64,000 nucleotides of DNA from JAEXOD01 sp043805435. GTDB lineage: Bacteria; Bacteroidota; Ignavibacteria; Ignavibacteriales; Melioribacteraceae. This document shows positions 44,984-53,977 of this stretch, piece by piece; the stretch's first letter is position 1, and every line of letters begins with the position of its first letter. The notes beneath the pieces are model-generated. The model saw only the letters and a program-made list of their open reading frames with translations, ran no database searches and was not told the origin of the DNA. The position numbers and the translations under genes were made by a program. The stretch lies in contig JAZDHY010000069.1 in assembly GCA_043805435.1 (NCBI GenBank), positions 62,001-126,000 of the forward strand, in the 5' to 3' direction.

Positions 44984-45043
44984 GGTTGTCTCAAAAGAAC
45001 TATATGGTCAATGGATAATTAACTTTTGAGACAATCTTTTTTT
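44984..45043 (+). terminator. Terminator with IS1182-end-like stem
   Basis: GGTTGTCTCAAAAG (44984-44997) pairs with CTTTTGAGACAATC (45023-45036) as a 14-bp stem (one G-U) around a 25-base loop, followed by seven T. It ends the propeller operon and lies ten bases before the converging GH13 gene stop. The arm CTTTTGAGACAATCT is the same as the IS1182-like end at 27019. Confidence 0.75.
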
Positions 45044-45052
45044 GCCATTTCC

Positions 45053-46531
45053 TTAATAAACAAAAATATGACATCTATATGATTTTAACTCAATATATAC
45101 TCCGGTATGGTAAGCTTCTTCTGTTGTTCTTGTATAATTAATATCATTTAGTAAATCCTTCAATTCAAAAACATCCGGGTAACCCGCAACATCCAATTTA
45201 ATACGTGCTGTAGAAGTAACGTTAGCAAAATTAAGCACAACAAGAGCTTTTTCATGTTTATAACGCCACTCATAAGCAATTAAATTTCTAAACGTAATAT
45301 TCCCTTCCCACGGGCAATGTATTTGCACCAAATGCCAATCACCATAACGAAAAATATCACTTCTGGTTATATGCAATAACTTAGTATAAAATTCTTGCAT
45401 ACAGGTTAACACAACTTCTTTCGGCTCCCGTCCAAGCTGAACAGGTAATTTAATTTTTTTCCCTTCAAACTGTCCTTCGTTATATAGCTTTAATCCGGTA
45501 ATTGTACTTATAAGCACTGCGGAAAGTTTTGCTCTTTCTTTTCCTAATAATGTAACGGCTCTGGGTTCATCATGATTTTCGATAAATCTGCACGACCTTT
45601 CTTGATAGTCGGGTTCGGCATATAAATGGCTTGTAATTTCTCTTGGATCACCATGATGTAATTTATCAATTAACTTTTTATCATATGTATAATCAAAACC
45701 AAGTTGTTGTAATTCCCATTCCAAATCCCAATACACTTCGGCAAGGAATACAAAATCAGGCTTATCAACTTTTACAGCCGTAATGGCTTCCTGCCAAAAA
45801 TGCGTTTCGGGACGTGCAAAACCCATTTTGTTTAATGTTCCGCCCCATGTATTAATAAATACATTGTTAAGTGTAAGCATAGCCATATCGCATCTTAGGC
45901 CGTCACAAATATTAGAGATTTTTTTTAAGAGATTAATCTGATATTCGCGTGCTTCCAAACTAAAATAATTAACCTGAGCAGTATCTTGCCAAGCAGGAAA
46001 AAACGGGTCTCTTCCATGAGCAAAAATCAAATCCTCATCAGCAAAAGGTTTAAAATATGTATATTGGTCTCGGCTGTAAATTTCCTGATCCGCCGTTAAA
46101 AATATTTCACTGTTTGTACGAAGAAGTACACTATCGGCACTATAATGATTGGAAACAAAATCCAGAATAAGTTTAATCCCCCTTTTGTTGAGTTCTTGTT
46201 TTAGAAGTATTAAACTTTCCTCTCCGCCAAGCTCCGGGCTTATTTCGTAAACATTAATAGAATATGGCGAACCGATAACATCTTCCTTTTTCCAGTCTTT
46301 TAATGCATTATTATACTCTTTTACCAGCCCTTCTTCAAAACAATATTTCTCAATTGTAGAACGACAAGTTTTCCACACGCCCATAAGCCATACAAAATCG
46401 ATTCCCAAATCAGCCAAATTATCCCAATAGCTGTTTGGTACTTTGTCTAAAGTAATGGATTTTTCCCCATCGGAAAAGTTTTTAATCCACACTCTTGTAT
46501 TTATTTCGTATATGTTTTTATTTGATCTCAT
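45053..46531 (-). CDS. GH13-family alpha-amylase-type enzyme
   Basis: A 492-residue cytoplasmic protein (no signal peptide). Start taken as ATG 46531; an in-frame TTG 12 bases upstream is also possible. The (beta/alpha)8 barrel of GH13 shows DFVSNHY (region I), GLRCDMAM with nucleophile Asp215 (region II), FLAEVYWDLE with acid/base Glu265 (region III) and FIENHDEPRA with Asp321 (region IV). Product specificity (alpha-amylase, glucan debranching, or trehalose-related) cannot be fixed from motifs. The substrate-binding Trp/Tyr loops look closest to alpha-amylase-type intracellular enzymes. It is monocistronic between dnaG and the propeller genes. Confidence 0.85.
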   Translation of the reverse strand: MRSNKNIYEINTRVWIKNFSDGEKSITLDKVPNSYWDNLADLGIDFVWLMGVWKTCRSTIEKYCFEEGLVKEYNNALKDWKKEDVIGSPYSINVYEISPELGGEESLILLKQELNKRGIKLILDFVSNHYSADSVLLRTNSEIFLTADQEIYSRDQYTYFKPFADEDLIFAHGRDPFFPAWQDTAQVNYFSLEAREYQINLLKKISNICDGLRCDMAMLTLNNVFINTWGGTLNKMGFARPETHFWQEAITAVKVDKPDFVFLAEVYWDLEWELQQLGFDYTYDKKLIDKLHHGDPREITSHLYAEPDYQERSCRFIENHDEPRAVTLLGKERAKLSAVLISTITGLKLYNEGQFEGKKIKLPVQLGREPKEVVLTCMQEFYTKLLHITRSDIFRYGDWHLVQIHCPWEGNITFRNLIAYEWRYKHEKALVVLNFANVTSTARIKLDVAGYPDVFELKDLLNDINYTRTTEEAYHTGVYIELKSYRCHIFVY

Positions 46532-46629
46532 TTCAAATTCCAAAAAATTATAATATTAGTGAATATAACAGTATTTTTTTATTTTTCAATAAAATAAAAA
46601 ATATTTATTTTAAAATAATTTTTTGTTAT

Positions 46630-48492
46630 TTAGTTAATTGCTAGTAAATTTGCCTTTTCAATATTTAAATCTTTTAATAAATCTAAAATTTCATTTGTGT
46701 TTTGTGGGTCACTGCTTAAAATCAACTGTTCTTTTAATACTTTTATCTGTTTTTCAATTTGTGTTATTTGAAAAAGCCTAATAGTATCGCTGCATTCTTT
46801 TGTTCTATTTGCTAAACTGTCATCATCCTTAAATCTTTCTTCCCATTTTTTACTAACCGCTTCATCTTTTAGCGAAAACTCTAAAACATAATTAGATAAA
46901 ACGGGATCTGTTATTTGATTTAACAACTGTGCCGGTCCGTATATATCTGCTTTATATGCATCAAAGGCTATTTGGGCTAACTGTTTAAGTACTTCATTAG
47001 AAAAATCGCTTGGAAGAATATTGTCAAATATATTACCCATCAGCACTTCATTGCCATCAAATAAAAGTTTTATTAATGTCTTTTCAATTGTAAACAATTT
47101 GTCTTTATTTTCTTTTACATTTATAGAGGGCTTTTGCGATGTTTTATTTTGAGGAACATTAACAGTGCTAACCCCTCTTATTGCGGCTGCATTATCTTTA
47201 TTATAAATAGAAAACATTTCGTTTTCTAAAAGTTTTAATCGTATGTTAAATTTTTTTGCAAGGTGTTTAATATAAACTTCACGCTTCATTTCGTCATTAA
47301 TTAACGATACGGATTTGACAAGATCTTTTATGGCTTTTGTTTCGGTAGTTGGATTTTCAAAATCACCACGCTTTTTATAATATCCGGCTTGATATTCTAA
47401 AAAATTGTTTGTTCCTAAAAGTAATTCTTCAAAATCCTCTTTGGAGTTTTTATTAATATACGAATCCGGGTCTTCTCCGCTTGGCAGACTTAAAATTTTA
47501 ACTTCAAAATCTTTTTTTAACAAAATTTCAATACTGCGTAAAGCAGCTTTTTCACCGGCGGGATCAGAATCGTAAAGCACAAAAATATTTTTGGTATATC
47601 TGGAAAGTAATGTTACCTGCTCTTCGGTTAAAGCTGTTCCCGATGAAGCCACCACATTTTTTATTCCTTTCTGATAGAGTGATATCAAATCCATATATCC
47701 TTCAACTAAAACCACACTGTCAAGTTTTCTAATATCATCTTTTGAGTGTGATAAACCGTATAAAACACGTCTTTTATAATATATTGGCGATTCAGGCGAA
47801 TTTAAATATTTAGCAGAAGTATCACTTTTTACAAGCACTCTTCCGGCAAAAGCCGTAACTCTTCCGTTAGGAGAAAATATTGGGTAAATTACACGTCCTC
47901 TAAACTTATCGTAATAATTTCCTTTGTCACCCATATCAACCAAACCAAGCTGTTTTGCTTTATCAATATTAATATTTTGAGACACCAAATAATTGTAAAA
48001 TTCTTCCCACTTAGGCGATGCATAACCCAAACCAAAAGCTCTTTGCATTACAAGCTGAATATTTCTCTCTTTAAAGTAATTTCGCCCAATTTCACCATCG
48101 GGTTCGTTTAAAAGTAAGTTAGAAAAATAACGGGCTGCAATAATATTAATTTCATATAATTGTTCAGTTTCTTGTTCTTGTTTGCTAAGTTCGTCAGAAG
48201 TTTCTTCAATTTGGATTCCAATAATATCTGCAACCTCTTGAACGGCTTCATAAAAGGAAATACTTTTGTACTCTTTTACAAACTTAAAAACATCTCCACC
48301 CGTATGACACCCAAAACAATTAAATATTTGTTTAATTTCACTAACTACAAAAGAAGGGGTTTTTTCCTGATGAAAAGGACATAACCCCATAAAATTTCTA
48401 CCGTGTTTTTTTATGGGTATATAACTAGAAATAATATCAACAATATTGGCACGCGACCTTATTTCGTTTATTTTTTGTTCACTTATCCGCAT
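46630..48492 (-). CDS. dnaG: DNA primase
   Basis: A 620-residue protein read from ATG 48490-48492 (MRISEQKINEIRSRANIVDI). A frame extending 63 bases upstream gives a non-conserved Cys-rich start. The CHC2 zinc site is CPFH then CFGC (C-x2-H-x17-C-x2-C) at about 40-64. The primase core with TOPRIM motifs is at about 220-380: VVLVEGYMDLISLY, then VLYDSDPAGEKAALRS. The C-terminal DnaB-interacting domain ends at LLAIN. DnaG makes RNA primers for replication. rpoD, often beside dnaG, is not in the window. Confidence 0.94.
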   Translation of the reverse strand: MRISEQKINEIRSRANIVDIISSYIPIKKHGRNFMGLCPFHQEKTPSFVVSEIKQIFNCFGCHTGGDVFKFVKEYKSISFYEAVQEVADIIGIQIEETSDELSKQEQETEQLYEINIIAARYFSNLLLNEPDGEIGRNYFKERNIQLVMQRAFGLGYASPKWEEFYNYLVSQNINIDKAKQLGLVDMGDKGNYYDKFRGRVIYPIFSPNGRVTAFAGRVLVKSDTSAKYLNSPESPIYYKRRVLYGLSHSKDDIRKLDSVVLVEGYMDLISLYQKGIKNVVASSGTALTEEQVTLLSRYTKNIFVLYDSDPAGEKAALRSIEILLKKDFEVKILSLPSGEDPDSYINKNSKEDFEELLLGTNNFLEYQAGYYKKRGDFENPTTETKAIKDLVKSVSLINDEMKREVYIKHLAKKFNIRLKLLENEMFSIYNKDNAAAIRGVSTVNVPQNKTSQKPSINVKENKDKLFTIEKTLIKLLFDGNEVLMGNIFDNILPSDFSNEVLKQLAQIAFDAYKADIYGPAQLLNQITDPVLSNYVLEFSLKDEAVSKKWEERFKDDDSLANRTKECSDTIRLFQITQIEKQIKVLKEQLILSSDPQNTNEILDLLKDLNIEKANLLAIN

Positions 48493-48843
48493 TAATTTTC
48501 CGTAAATAAAACAAACTGAACATGTAATATAAATAAAATTTGAACAGCATTTCAATAAACCGGTATTTTTTAATGGTACAAGTTAATCTAATCTTTTTGT
48601 TGCCTTGTTTCTTTTTTAAGGTATTTATCTAATTTTTCAACTAAACACAAATAATTGTAAACCACTTAAATTACTAAAGCTGAATTTCAAATTTCCTTTT
48701 GATTTATTTTTACCACAAGAGCCACATACAGGCTGCATTTTATAGCTATATATTAAATAAACCAAAAAAAACACTTATTTATTCCTTTTTACATTTCTAA
48801 TTAGTAATTTGTTTTATATTTTAAACATTTTATGTAAAAACAT
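48493..48843. other. Gap between dnaG and the GNAT gene
   Basis: This 351-base AT-rich stretch must carry the divergent promoters of dnaG and the acetyltransferase gene. I find no ORF, RNA gene, inverted repeat or terminator worth naming. Confidence 0.45.
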
Positions 48844-49329
48844 ATGAATAACGAATTAATTATTAAGACCGCTACAAAAAAAGATATTCCGCTTATTTTA
48901 AGTTTTATTAAACAACTTGCGGAATATGAAAAACTTTCTTCTTCAGTTACGGCAACCGAAGAGTTACTTGAAAAAAGTTTATTTGGTAAAAAACCCGTTT
49001 GCGAGTGTGTTATTGGATACTTTGAAAATGAACCTGTTTGTTTTGCGCTTTTTTTTCACAATTTTTCAACTTTTGTAGGCAAACCGGGGTTATATTTAGA
49101 AGATTTATTTGTATTACCTACTCAAAGAGGTAAAGGTTTTGGCAAAACAATGCTAAAATATTTAATTCAACTTGCCAAAGATAGAGATTGCGGCAGATTT
49201 GAGTGGTCTGTTTTAAGCTGGAACACTTCAGCAATAAATTTTTATAAAAGTTTAGGTGCCGAACTTATGGATGAATGGCAAATTTTTAGAATTACAAATG
49301 ATAAATTTAATAATTCTTTAAGTAGTTAA
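48844..49329 (+). CDS. GNAT-family N-acetyltransferase
   Basis: A 161-residue protein, about the whole GNAT fold. Motif A (acetyl-CoA binding) is seen in LYLEDLFVLPTQRGKGFGKTMLK, with the Q/RxxGxG/A pattern QRGKGFG. Motif B is WNTSAINFYKSLGAELMDEW, with the family NxxAixfYkklGa pattern. It resembles the diamine (spermidine/spermine-type) N-acetyltransferase-like subgroup, but the acceptor is not certain. The next gene starts 15 bases downstream, so they may be cotranscribed. Confidence 0.88.
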   Translation: MNNELIIKTATKKDIPLILSFIKQLAEYEKLSSSVTATEELLEKSLFGKKPVCECVIGYFENEPVCFALFFHNFSTFVGKPGLYLEDLFVLPTQRGKGFGKTMLKYLIQLAKDRDCGRFEWSVLSWNTSAINFYKSLGAELMDEWQIFRITNDKFNNSLSS

Positions 49330-49344
49330 TTTAATGAGGATTTT

Positions 49345-50499
49345 ATGATTGCTGCCCTGCAAGACATTATTGCTTTTGCATTAGTTGATTTGGGCATTAA
49401 AGTAGTTACTTATGTACCCGGTTATGGGGCAAGTGAAACTTTTGACAGCTATAATTTATTGGCAATGCGGACACCTATTATTTCGTTTCACGAAGAAACA
49501 GCATTTTCTATTGCGCATGGGGCAAGTATTGTTGGTGTGAGAAGTGCGGTTTTTATTAAGGCGCAAGGATTTATGAAAGCCGGCAATGCAGCAACAGATT
49601 CTCTTTATGCTCAAAACATTGCAGGTTTTGTTACTTTTATTTTTGATGACGTTGAAGGAAGTAATTCGGATAATATTTTAGAAATTGAACCAATTCTGAA
49701 TGGAATGGCCTACCCATTTAAGATGACAAGCGGGAATTCCGTATATGATGATATAGTTAAAGCGTATTTATATTCTGAACAAAAAAAACAACCAATTACA
49801 ATTATTATCAAATGTACGGAAATTGGAAAAAGTTTTACGGTTGCACGAAGACAAAATCTTAAAAAATCTTTTACTTATACTCGCGATATTTTTTCTCATG
49901 TTGTAAATCCCATTTTTGCAGAATATCAGTATAAAGTTTTTACCGCAAAAAAGCTCGGGGTAGATACATCAACAGTATTAAGGAGTGAAACACCAACAAT
50001 TCCCGAAAATATCCCGGCTAAATATAAAAGTTCTGTTGAAAAATATATGCCGTTTTTTAATATATTTAAACAATTGCGCGGTTCTATTGTTACAGGCGAT
50101 ACAAGTACTTCCGGTATGTTTGTTTTACCTCCTTTTAATTGCATTGATATTATTACACATTTGGGCGGAAGCATCCCGCTTGCAATTGGAGCCTATTTGG
50201 CAGGATATAAAAGTGTATGGGCATTAACCGGTGATTTTGGATTTATTTCGGCTGGGCATATTGGTTTATTAGAGGCGTTTAACAGACAAATACCGTTAAA
50301 AATAGTTATTTTTTATAATAAAGAAGCATCTGCAACCGGCGGGCAAAAAATCCCTAAAAACATCTTAAAGCATATTTTAGCCGGTTACAGCAATTCAATA
50401 ATTCATATTTCCAATCCTAACGATCTTATTGAGCTTAATACTAAATTAATTGAAGCAAATGAAAGCGATGAAATGAAAATTATTATTGTGGATTTTTAG
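49345..50499 (+). CDS. Thiamine-diphosphate-dependent enzyme (decarboxylase/synthase type)
   Basis: A 384-residue protein with the ThDP-binding layout in one chain. The pyrimidine domain has the catalytic Glu in SFHEETAFSIAHGA (50-51). The pyrophosphate domain has the ThDP motif GDFGFISAGHIGLLEA, ending about 25 residues later in YNKEASATGG. Its size (two domains without the middle domain of pyruvate decarboxylases) is like phosphonopyruvate or sulfopyruvate decarboxylases, or an indolepyruvate-ferredoxin-oxidoreductase-like fold. The substrate is not readable. Position near amino-acid genes is not informative. RBS GAGGA lies 9 bases ahead of the ATG. Confidence 0.75.
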   Translation: MIAALQDIIAFALVDLGIKVVTYVPGYGASETFDSYNLLAMRTPIISFHEETAFSIAHGASIVGVRSAVFIKAQGFMKAGNAATDSLYAQNIAGFVTFIFDDVEGSNSDNILEIEPILNGMAYPFKMTSGNSVYDDIVKAYLYSEQKKQPITIIIKCTEIGKSFTVARRQNLKKSFTYTRDIFSHVVNPIFAEYQYKVFTAKKLGVDTSTVLRSETPTIPENIPAKYKSSVEKYMPFFNIFKQLRGSIVTGDTSTSGMFVLPPFNCIDIITHLGGSIPLAIGAYLAGYKSVWALTGDFGFISAGHIGLLEAFNRQIPLKIVIFYNKEASATGGQKIPKNILKHILAGYSNSIIHISNPNDLIELNTKLIEANESDEMKIIIVDF

Positions 50500-50524
50500 T
50501 TCTTAAAATTTAATGGAGGCATTT

Positions 50525-51013
50525 ATGCTGCACAAAATTATTTATTTATTTTTGTTAACTTTTGTAATTGTTTCTTGCTCGGAAGATGAATCGAATTCAT
50601 CTATTGGGAAAGTGACTCATTTTTCAGAGTGCAAATCTAATTCAAGACTTTTAAAAAGTTCAACTCCGTCAAATCAAACTTGCGTAATTTACAGTTATAA
50701 CGGCAGCAATAAATTACTTATTACACATATTAATGCCGGATTTAATTGCTGCCCTAAAACAATTTCGGCAGATATTAAGAAGGCGGGTCGTGATATTGTT
50801 ATTACGGAAAAAGAAGAAGAAAGTGCCTGCAGTTGTCTTTGTTTGTTTGATGTTGATTTTGAAGTAAATAATATTACACCGGGCAACTATTCTATAATTT
50901 TTGTTGAACCTTATGCCGAACAGGGCCCGCCTATTGAGTTTGATGCAAATCTTACAACGGCACGAACTGACACTTTATATTTTAGTCGTAATTATTATCC
51001 GTGGGGTGTTTAA
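50525..51013 (+). CDS. Cys-rich lipoprotein, tandem copy 1
   Basis: A 162-residue protein. I use ATG 50525, because GGAGG sits six bases before it and an ATG 12 bases upstream would include that RBS. The signal peptide ends in the lipobox IVSC (Cys18). The mature part has eight more cysteines in four groups: ECKSN, QTCVIY, NCCPKT and CSCLCLF. Spacing is the same in the next gene. It has a beta-rich, C-terminal Trp-containing end (NYYPWGV). I know no named family. The Cys pattern suggests disulfides or a bound metal. It lies 25 bases after the ThDP-enzyme gene, so it could be read from the same transcript. Confidence 0.75.
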   Translation: MLHKIIYLFLLTFVIVSCSEDESNSSIGKVTHFSECKSNSRLLKSSTPSNQTCVIYSYNGSNKLLITHINAGFNCCPKTISADIKKAGRDIVITEKEEESACSCLCLFDVDFEVNNITPGNYSIIFVEPYAEQGPPIEFDANLTTARTDTLYFSRNYYPWGV

Positions 51014-51085
51014 CAGCATTTTATAATTAGCTAAAATTGTTCTGTTTTTGCAATTGGTTTTTTTATAAATGAAATAGAGGCATTT

Positions 51086-51574
51086 ATGCTGTACAAAATT
51101 ATTTATTTATTTTTATTAACTTTTGTTATTGTTTCTTGCTCAGACGATGAAACGAATTCATCTATTGGGAAAGTAACTCATTTTTCAGAGTGCAAATCTA
51201 ACTCAAGACTTTTAAAAAGTTCAACTCCGTCAAACCAAACTTGCGTAATTTACAGTTATAACGGTGGCAATAAATTACTTATTACACATATTAATGCCGG
51301 CTTTAATTGCTGCCCTAAAACAATTTTGGCTGATGTTAAATTACAAGGAAACAACATTGTAATTACCGAAAAAGAAGCTGAAAGCGGCTGTAGATGTCTT
51401 TGTTTGTATGATATTGATATAGAAGCTAATAATATTATTCCCGGTAACTATTCAATAATTTTTGTTGAACCTTATGCCGAACAAGGCCCTCCTATTGAGT
51501 TTGATGCAAATCTTACAACGGCACTAACCGATACTTTATATTTTAGCCGTAATTATTATCCTTGGGGTGGATAA
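51086..51574 (+). CDS. Cys-rich lipoprotein, tandem copy 2
   Basis: A 162-residue near-copy of the preceding lipoprotein. The region around the lipobox (FVIVSCSDDETNSSIGKVTH), the central block (NNKLLI-like, THINAGFNCCPKTI) and the C-terminus (EPYAEQGPPIEF, then YFSRNYYPWGG) are almost identical. The stretch between about 95 and 120 is more diverged. All nine cysteines are kept, with GCRCLCLY for ACSCLCLF. The RBS-plus-start context (AGAGGCATTTATG) is also duplicated, so the duplication unit included the upstream region. It is recent by nucleotide similarity. Function unknown. Confidence 0.75.
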   Translation: MLYKIIYLFLLTFVIVSCSDDETNSSIGKVTHFSECKSNSRLLKSSTPSNQTCVIYSYNGGNKLLITHINAGFNCCPKTILADVKLQGNNIVITEKEAESGCRCLCLYDIDIEANNIIPGNYSIIFVEPYAEQGPPIEFDANLTTALTDTLYFSRNYYPWGG

Positions 51575-51650
51575 AATTCCAAATATAGATTTAATTAATA
51601 AAAATATTATAATTATATTTACAATCATTTAATATTAAATTTCTTTATTT

Positions 51651-52217
51651 ATGTCAAAATTGCAACCAAACAAAACAAAACCATCAATATTCCAAAACAA
51701 AGCCTTTATTGTTGTATTAGGTTTAATTATTTTACTTATTTTTTATTTTATAATCAAATTAATTCCAACCGACAATAGTCCGATTGAACAGATGAAAACT
51801 TCAGAACAAGAATCAAATTTAAGTATTCAGTTTAAAAAAGAAGGGACTTTAAGTTTTTTAAGTTTTAAAGGAGATACTTTAGCAAATATAGAAATTGAAC
51901 TTGCCGATACCGAAAATAAACGGATGCAGGGATTAATGTACCGTAAAACTATGGAAGAGAAACAAGGTATGTTATTTGTTTTTTCAATTGAAGAGCCGCA
52001 ATCGTTTTGGATGAAAAACACCATTTTACCTTTGGATATTCTTTTTGTTAATACTGACAGAAAAATAGTTAAAGTTCATAAAAATGCCGTACCTTTTAGT
52101 TTAGATCCCTGTCCATCTATATTGCCCGCATTATACGTTGTAGAGGTAAATGCCGGTTTTACCGATAAATTTAACATTAAAGAAGGCGATATTGTAAATT
52201 GGAATATTTTAAGATAG
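51651..52217 (+). CDS. DUF192 membrane-anchored protein
   Basis: A 188-residue protein. A short basic N-terminus is followed by one membrane helix (AFIVVLGLIILLIFYFII, about 19-36). The DUF192 domain is about 70-185: ADTENKRMQGLMYRKTM, then PQSFWMKNTILPLDILFVN, then IVKVHKNAVPFS and YVVEVNAGF. These match its conserved RxxGLMfR and FWMknt.iPLDi.fi motifs. The family is widespread, periplasmic or surface located, and has no proven role. It lies nine bases before the NUDIX gene. Confidence 0.9.
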   Translation: MSKLQPNKTKPSIFQNKAFIVVLGLIILLIFYFIIKLIPTDNSPIEQMKTSEQESNLSIQFKKEGTLSFLSFKGDTLANIEIELADTENKRMQGLMYRKTMEEKQGMLFVFSIEEPQSFWMKNTILPLDILFVNTDRKIVKVHKNAVPFSLDPCPSILPALYVVEVNAGFTDKFNIKEGDIVNWNILR

Positions 52218-52225
52218 CTTAATAA

Positions 52226-52897
52226 ATGAATGCAAAACAGTTAGATAATTTAAGAATTAATTTACCCAAAAATCCAAATATCCTAAAAAAAAGATTATAT
52301 TTTAATTCTGCCGTAATTATTCCAATTATTAAAGATAATGGCCAATATTGCTTTTTGTTTGAACTTAGGGCAAAAGGAATTCATCAGGAAGGCGAAATTT
52401 GTTTCCCCGGCGGACGTTACGAATCGGATATTGATAAATCTTTTTTAGATTGCGCAATTCGCGAAACAGTTGAAGAATTAGGCATTTCAAAAGATGTAAT
52501 TCAGGTTTTAGGGGGTATGGATACATTAATTACACCTTATGGCGTTACTGTGGATTCATTTCCTGCGTTTTTAAATATCGACTTTAAGGATATTGTGAAT
52601 TATGACAAAAAAGAAGTTGAAGAGATATTTACCATCCCTATTTCTTTTTTTATTAATAACAAACCCGCCACGTATAGTGTACGAGTCGAAATTACTCCTT
52701 TTATAACCGATGAAAACGGAAACAACGTAACCCTTGTACCTGTTTTAGAACTTGGACTGCCGCCAAGATATTCCAAAACATGGCATAGCAAAAAACACCC
52801 CGTCCTTGCATACAAAACCGATAAATATATTATATGGGGTATTACGGCAAACCTTATACACGAAGCTGTTTATTTGATGGAATTATCGGGTAATTAA
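52226..52897 (+). CDS. NUDIX hydrolase, CoA-pyrophosphatase type
   Basis: A 223-residue protein. The NUDIX box reads CFPGGRYESDIDKSFLDCAI, then RETVEELGI, with the REUxEE core intact. The PGG-x8-D-x12-REtxEElG form is that of the CoA diphosphatase (NudL/YeaB, UPF0035) subgroup rather than of MutT. Metal-dependent cleavage of CoA to 3',5'-ADP and phosphopantetheine is the likely reaction. Its 3' end overlaps that of the converging nucleotidyltransferase gene by four bases. Confidence 0.85.
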   Translation: MNAKQLDNLRINLPKNPNILKKRLYFNSAVIIPIIKDNGQYCFLFELRAKGIHQEGEICFPGGRYESDIDKSFLDCAIRETVEELGISKDVIQVLGGMDTLITPYGVTVDSFPAFLNIDFKDIVNYDKKEVEEIFTIPISFFINNKPATYSVRVEITPFITDENGNNVTLVPVLELGLPPRYSKTWHSKKHPVLAYKTDKYIIWGITANLIHEAVYLMELSGN

Positions 52898-53214
52898 ATA
52901 TTAATTTCCACCCCTTCCGATTTAACAATTCCAATAATGGGGGATACATTATCTGTATTAAACCGAAATTCACCAATTGCCAAAGGCTCAATCAAATAGC
53001 TGATATCACCTGCTGTAAACCACAAAACAGAAGCATATTTATCTTTTTCTTCATCAAACAAAGGTGAAACAAGCATTAAATCTATATCACTATTTTCTGT
53101 AGCCGTCCCATTAACCTGACTTCCGAATAAAAATGCTTTTGATATATAAACATTTTTCTTTTTTAAAGCCAGCAAATATTCCTGAACAATTTCTATAATT
53201 TTTCTATTAACCAT
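52894..53214 (-). CDS. MNT-domain nucleotidyltransferase-like protein
   Basis: A 106-residue protein with the minimal nucleotidyltransferase core AFLFGSQVNGTATENSDIDL (GS at 31-32, Asp43 and Asp45), matching the GSxxxGxxxxxSDxDL pattern. Proteins like this often pair with a HEPN protein as an antitoxin of toxin-antitoxin modules (MntA/HepT). No HEPN gene is adjacent, so this one is alone here. It could act on its own or with an unlinked partner. It converges on the NUDIX gene with a four-base overlap. Confidence 0.75.
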   Translation of the reverse strand: MVNRKIIEIVQEYLLALKKKNVYISKAFLFGSQVNGTATENSDIDLMLVSPLFDEEKDKYASVLWFTAGDISYLIEPLAIGEFRFNTDNVSPIIGIVKSEGVEINI

Positions 53215-53977
53215 AAATTATATTCTTTCAGTAAATATCAATATTTTAATATAAACAGTTATAAACTAATATTTTAAACAAAAGTAAAGAATTTGAATAA
53301 ATTAATCAACAAAAAAAACCAAAGTAGGTATAAATGCACTTCAGTAAAAGGACATTATATGTGTGTTAATTATGTTATGTTGCAGTCAGGCTGCTCTTCT
53401 AGTGCAATGCCTGCTAAAAGCAAACCAACGCGTCAAATTGGAGTTTTGTACAAAATAATTTATATTATTAGTATTGTTTATAAAACCATAGCGTAGCGAT
53501 ATTATTTCCCAATGTTTGTGTTATCAATATTTTATGTCGCAACGCTGTAGCTCCATTATTTCGGGTTTTTGATTTTGCTATATACATTCCTCCCGCTATG
53601 CGGGATAATACAAATAAATTAATCATTTTCTGTTTGATAAAACAACTTATGCGTAAACAAAACCCCAAAAACCAGAGAAACATCTCTACAGCACTTATTA
53701 ATCCCGCATAGCGGGAGAAATGTTTATAGAAACGCCCGCAACCCAATAACACCAAGCTGCAGCGCAGCGATATTATTTTCCATTGTTTGTGTTATCAATA
53801 TTTTATGTCACTGCGCTGCGGTCAAAGAGCGGTTTCCGGGGGATAGTTATATTACAAACAGGTTACTCTTCTGGAGTAGGTCTGATACGAAAAATTTTTG
53901 GCTTACAATTGTAAAGAGATAAAATCGTTTTACAATTCGTGATATATTGATTTATCAAAAGCCAATCAATTAGCTAT
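53215..53977. repeat. Repeat cluster (REPIN-like) between the MNT gene and rlmD
   Basis: No supported gene lies here. Two direct copies of a ~65-base unit (GCGATATTATTT, then GTTTGTGTTATCAATATTTT and ATGTC) are at about 53487-53552 and 53764-53823. Each is bounded by complementary arms such as CAGCGCAG/CTGCGCTG. Between them lie two short palindromes CCCGC-TAT-GCGGG (53592-53604) and CCCGC-ATA-GCGGG (53703-53715). With their flanks (CATT-CTCCCGCTATGCGGGAT) these form an inverted pair about 100 bases apart, the layout of a REPIN. Frames through the unit can be open but are repeat-encoded and not listed as genes. Confidence 0.7.

Noticed and set aside
53293..53496. A 67-codon open frame on the plus strand (MNKLINKKNQSRYKC...)
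   Set aside because: It has no RBS, no domain and its end runs into the repeat unit at 53487; not a supported gene.
53468..53755. A 95-codon open frame on the minus strand (MVLLGCGRFYKHF...)
   Set aside because: It lies wholly within the repeat cluster, crosses two palindromes and has no RBS; this is repeat-encoded noise.
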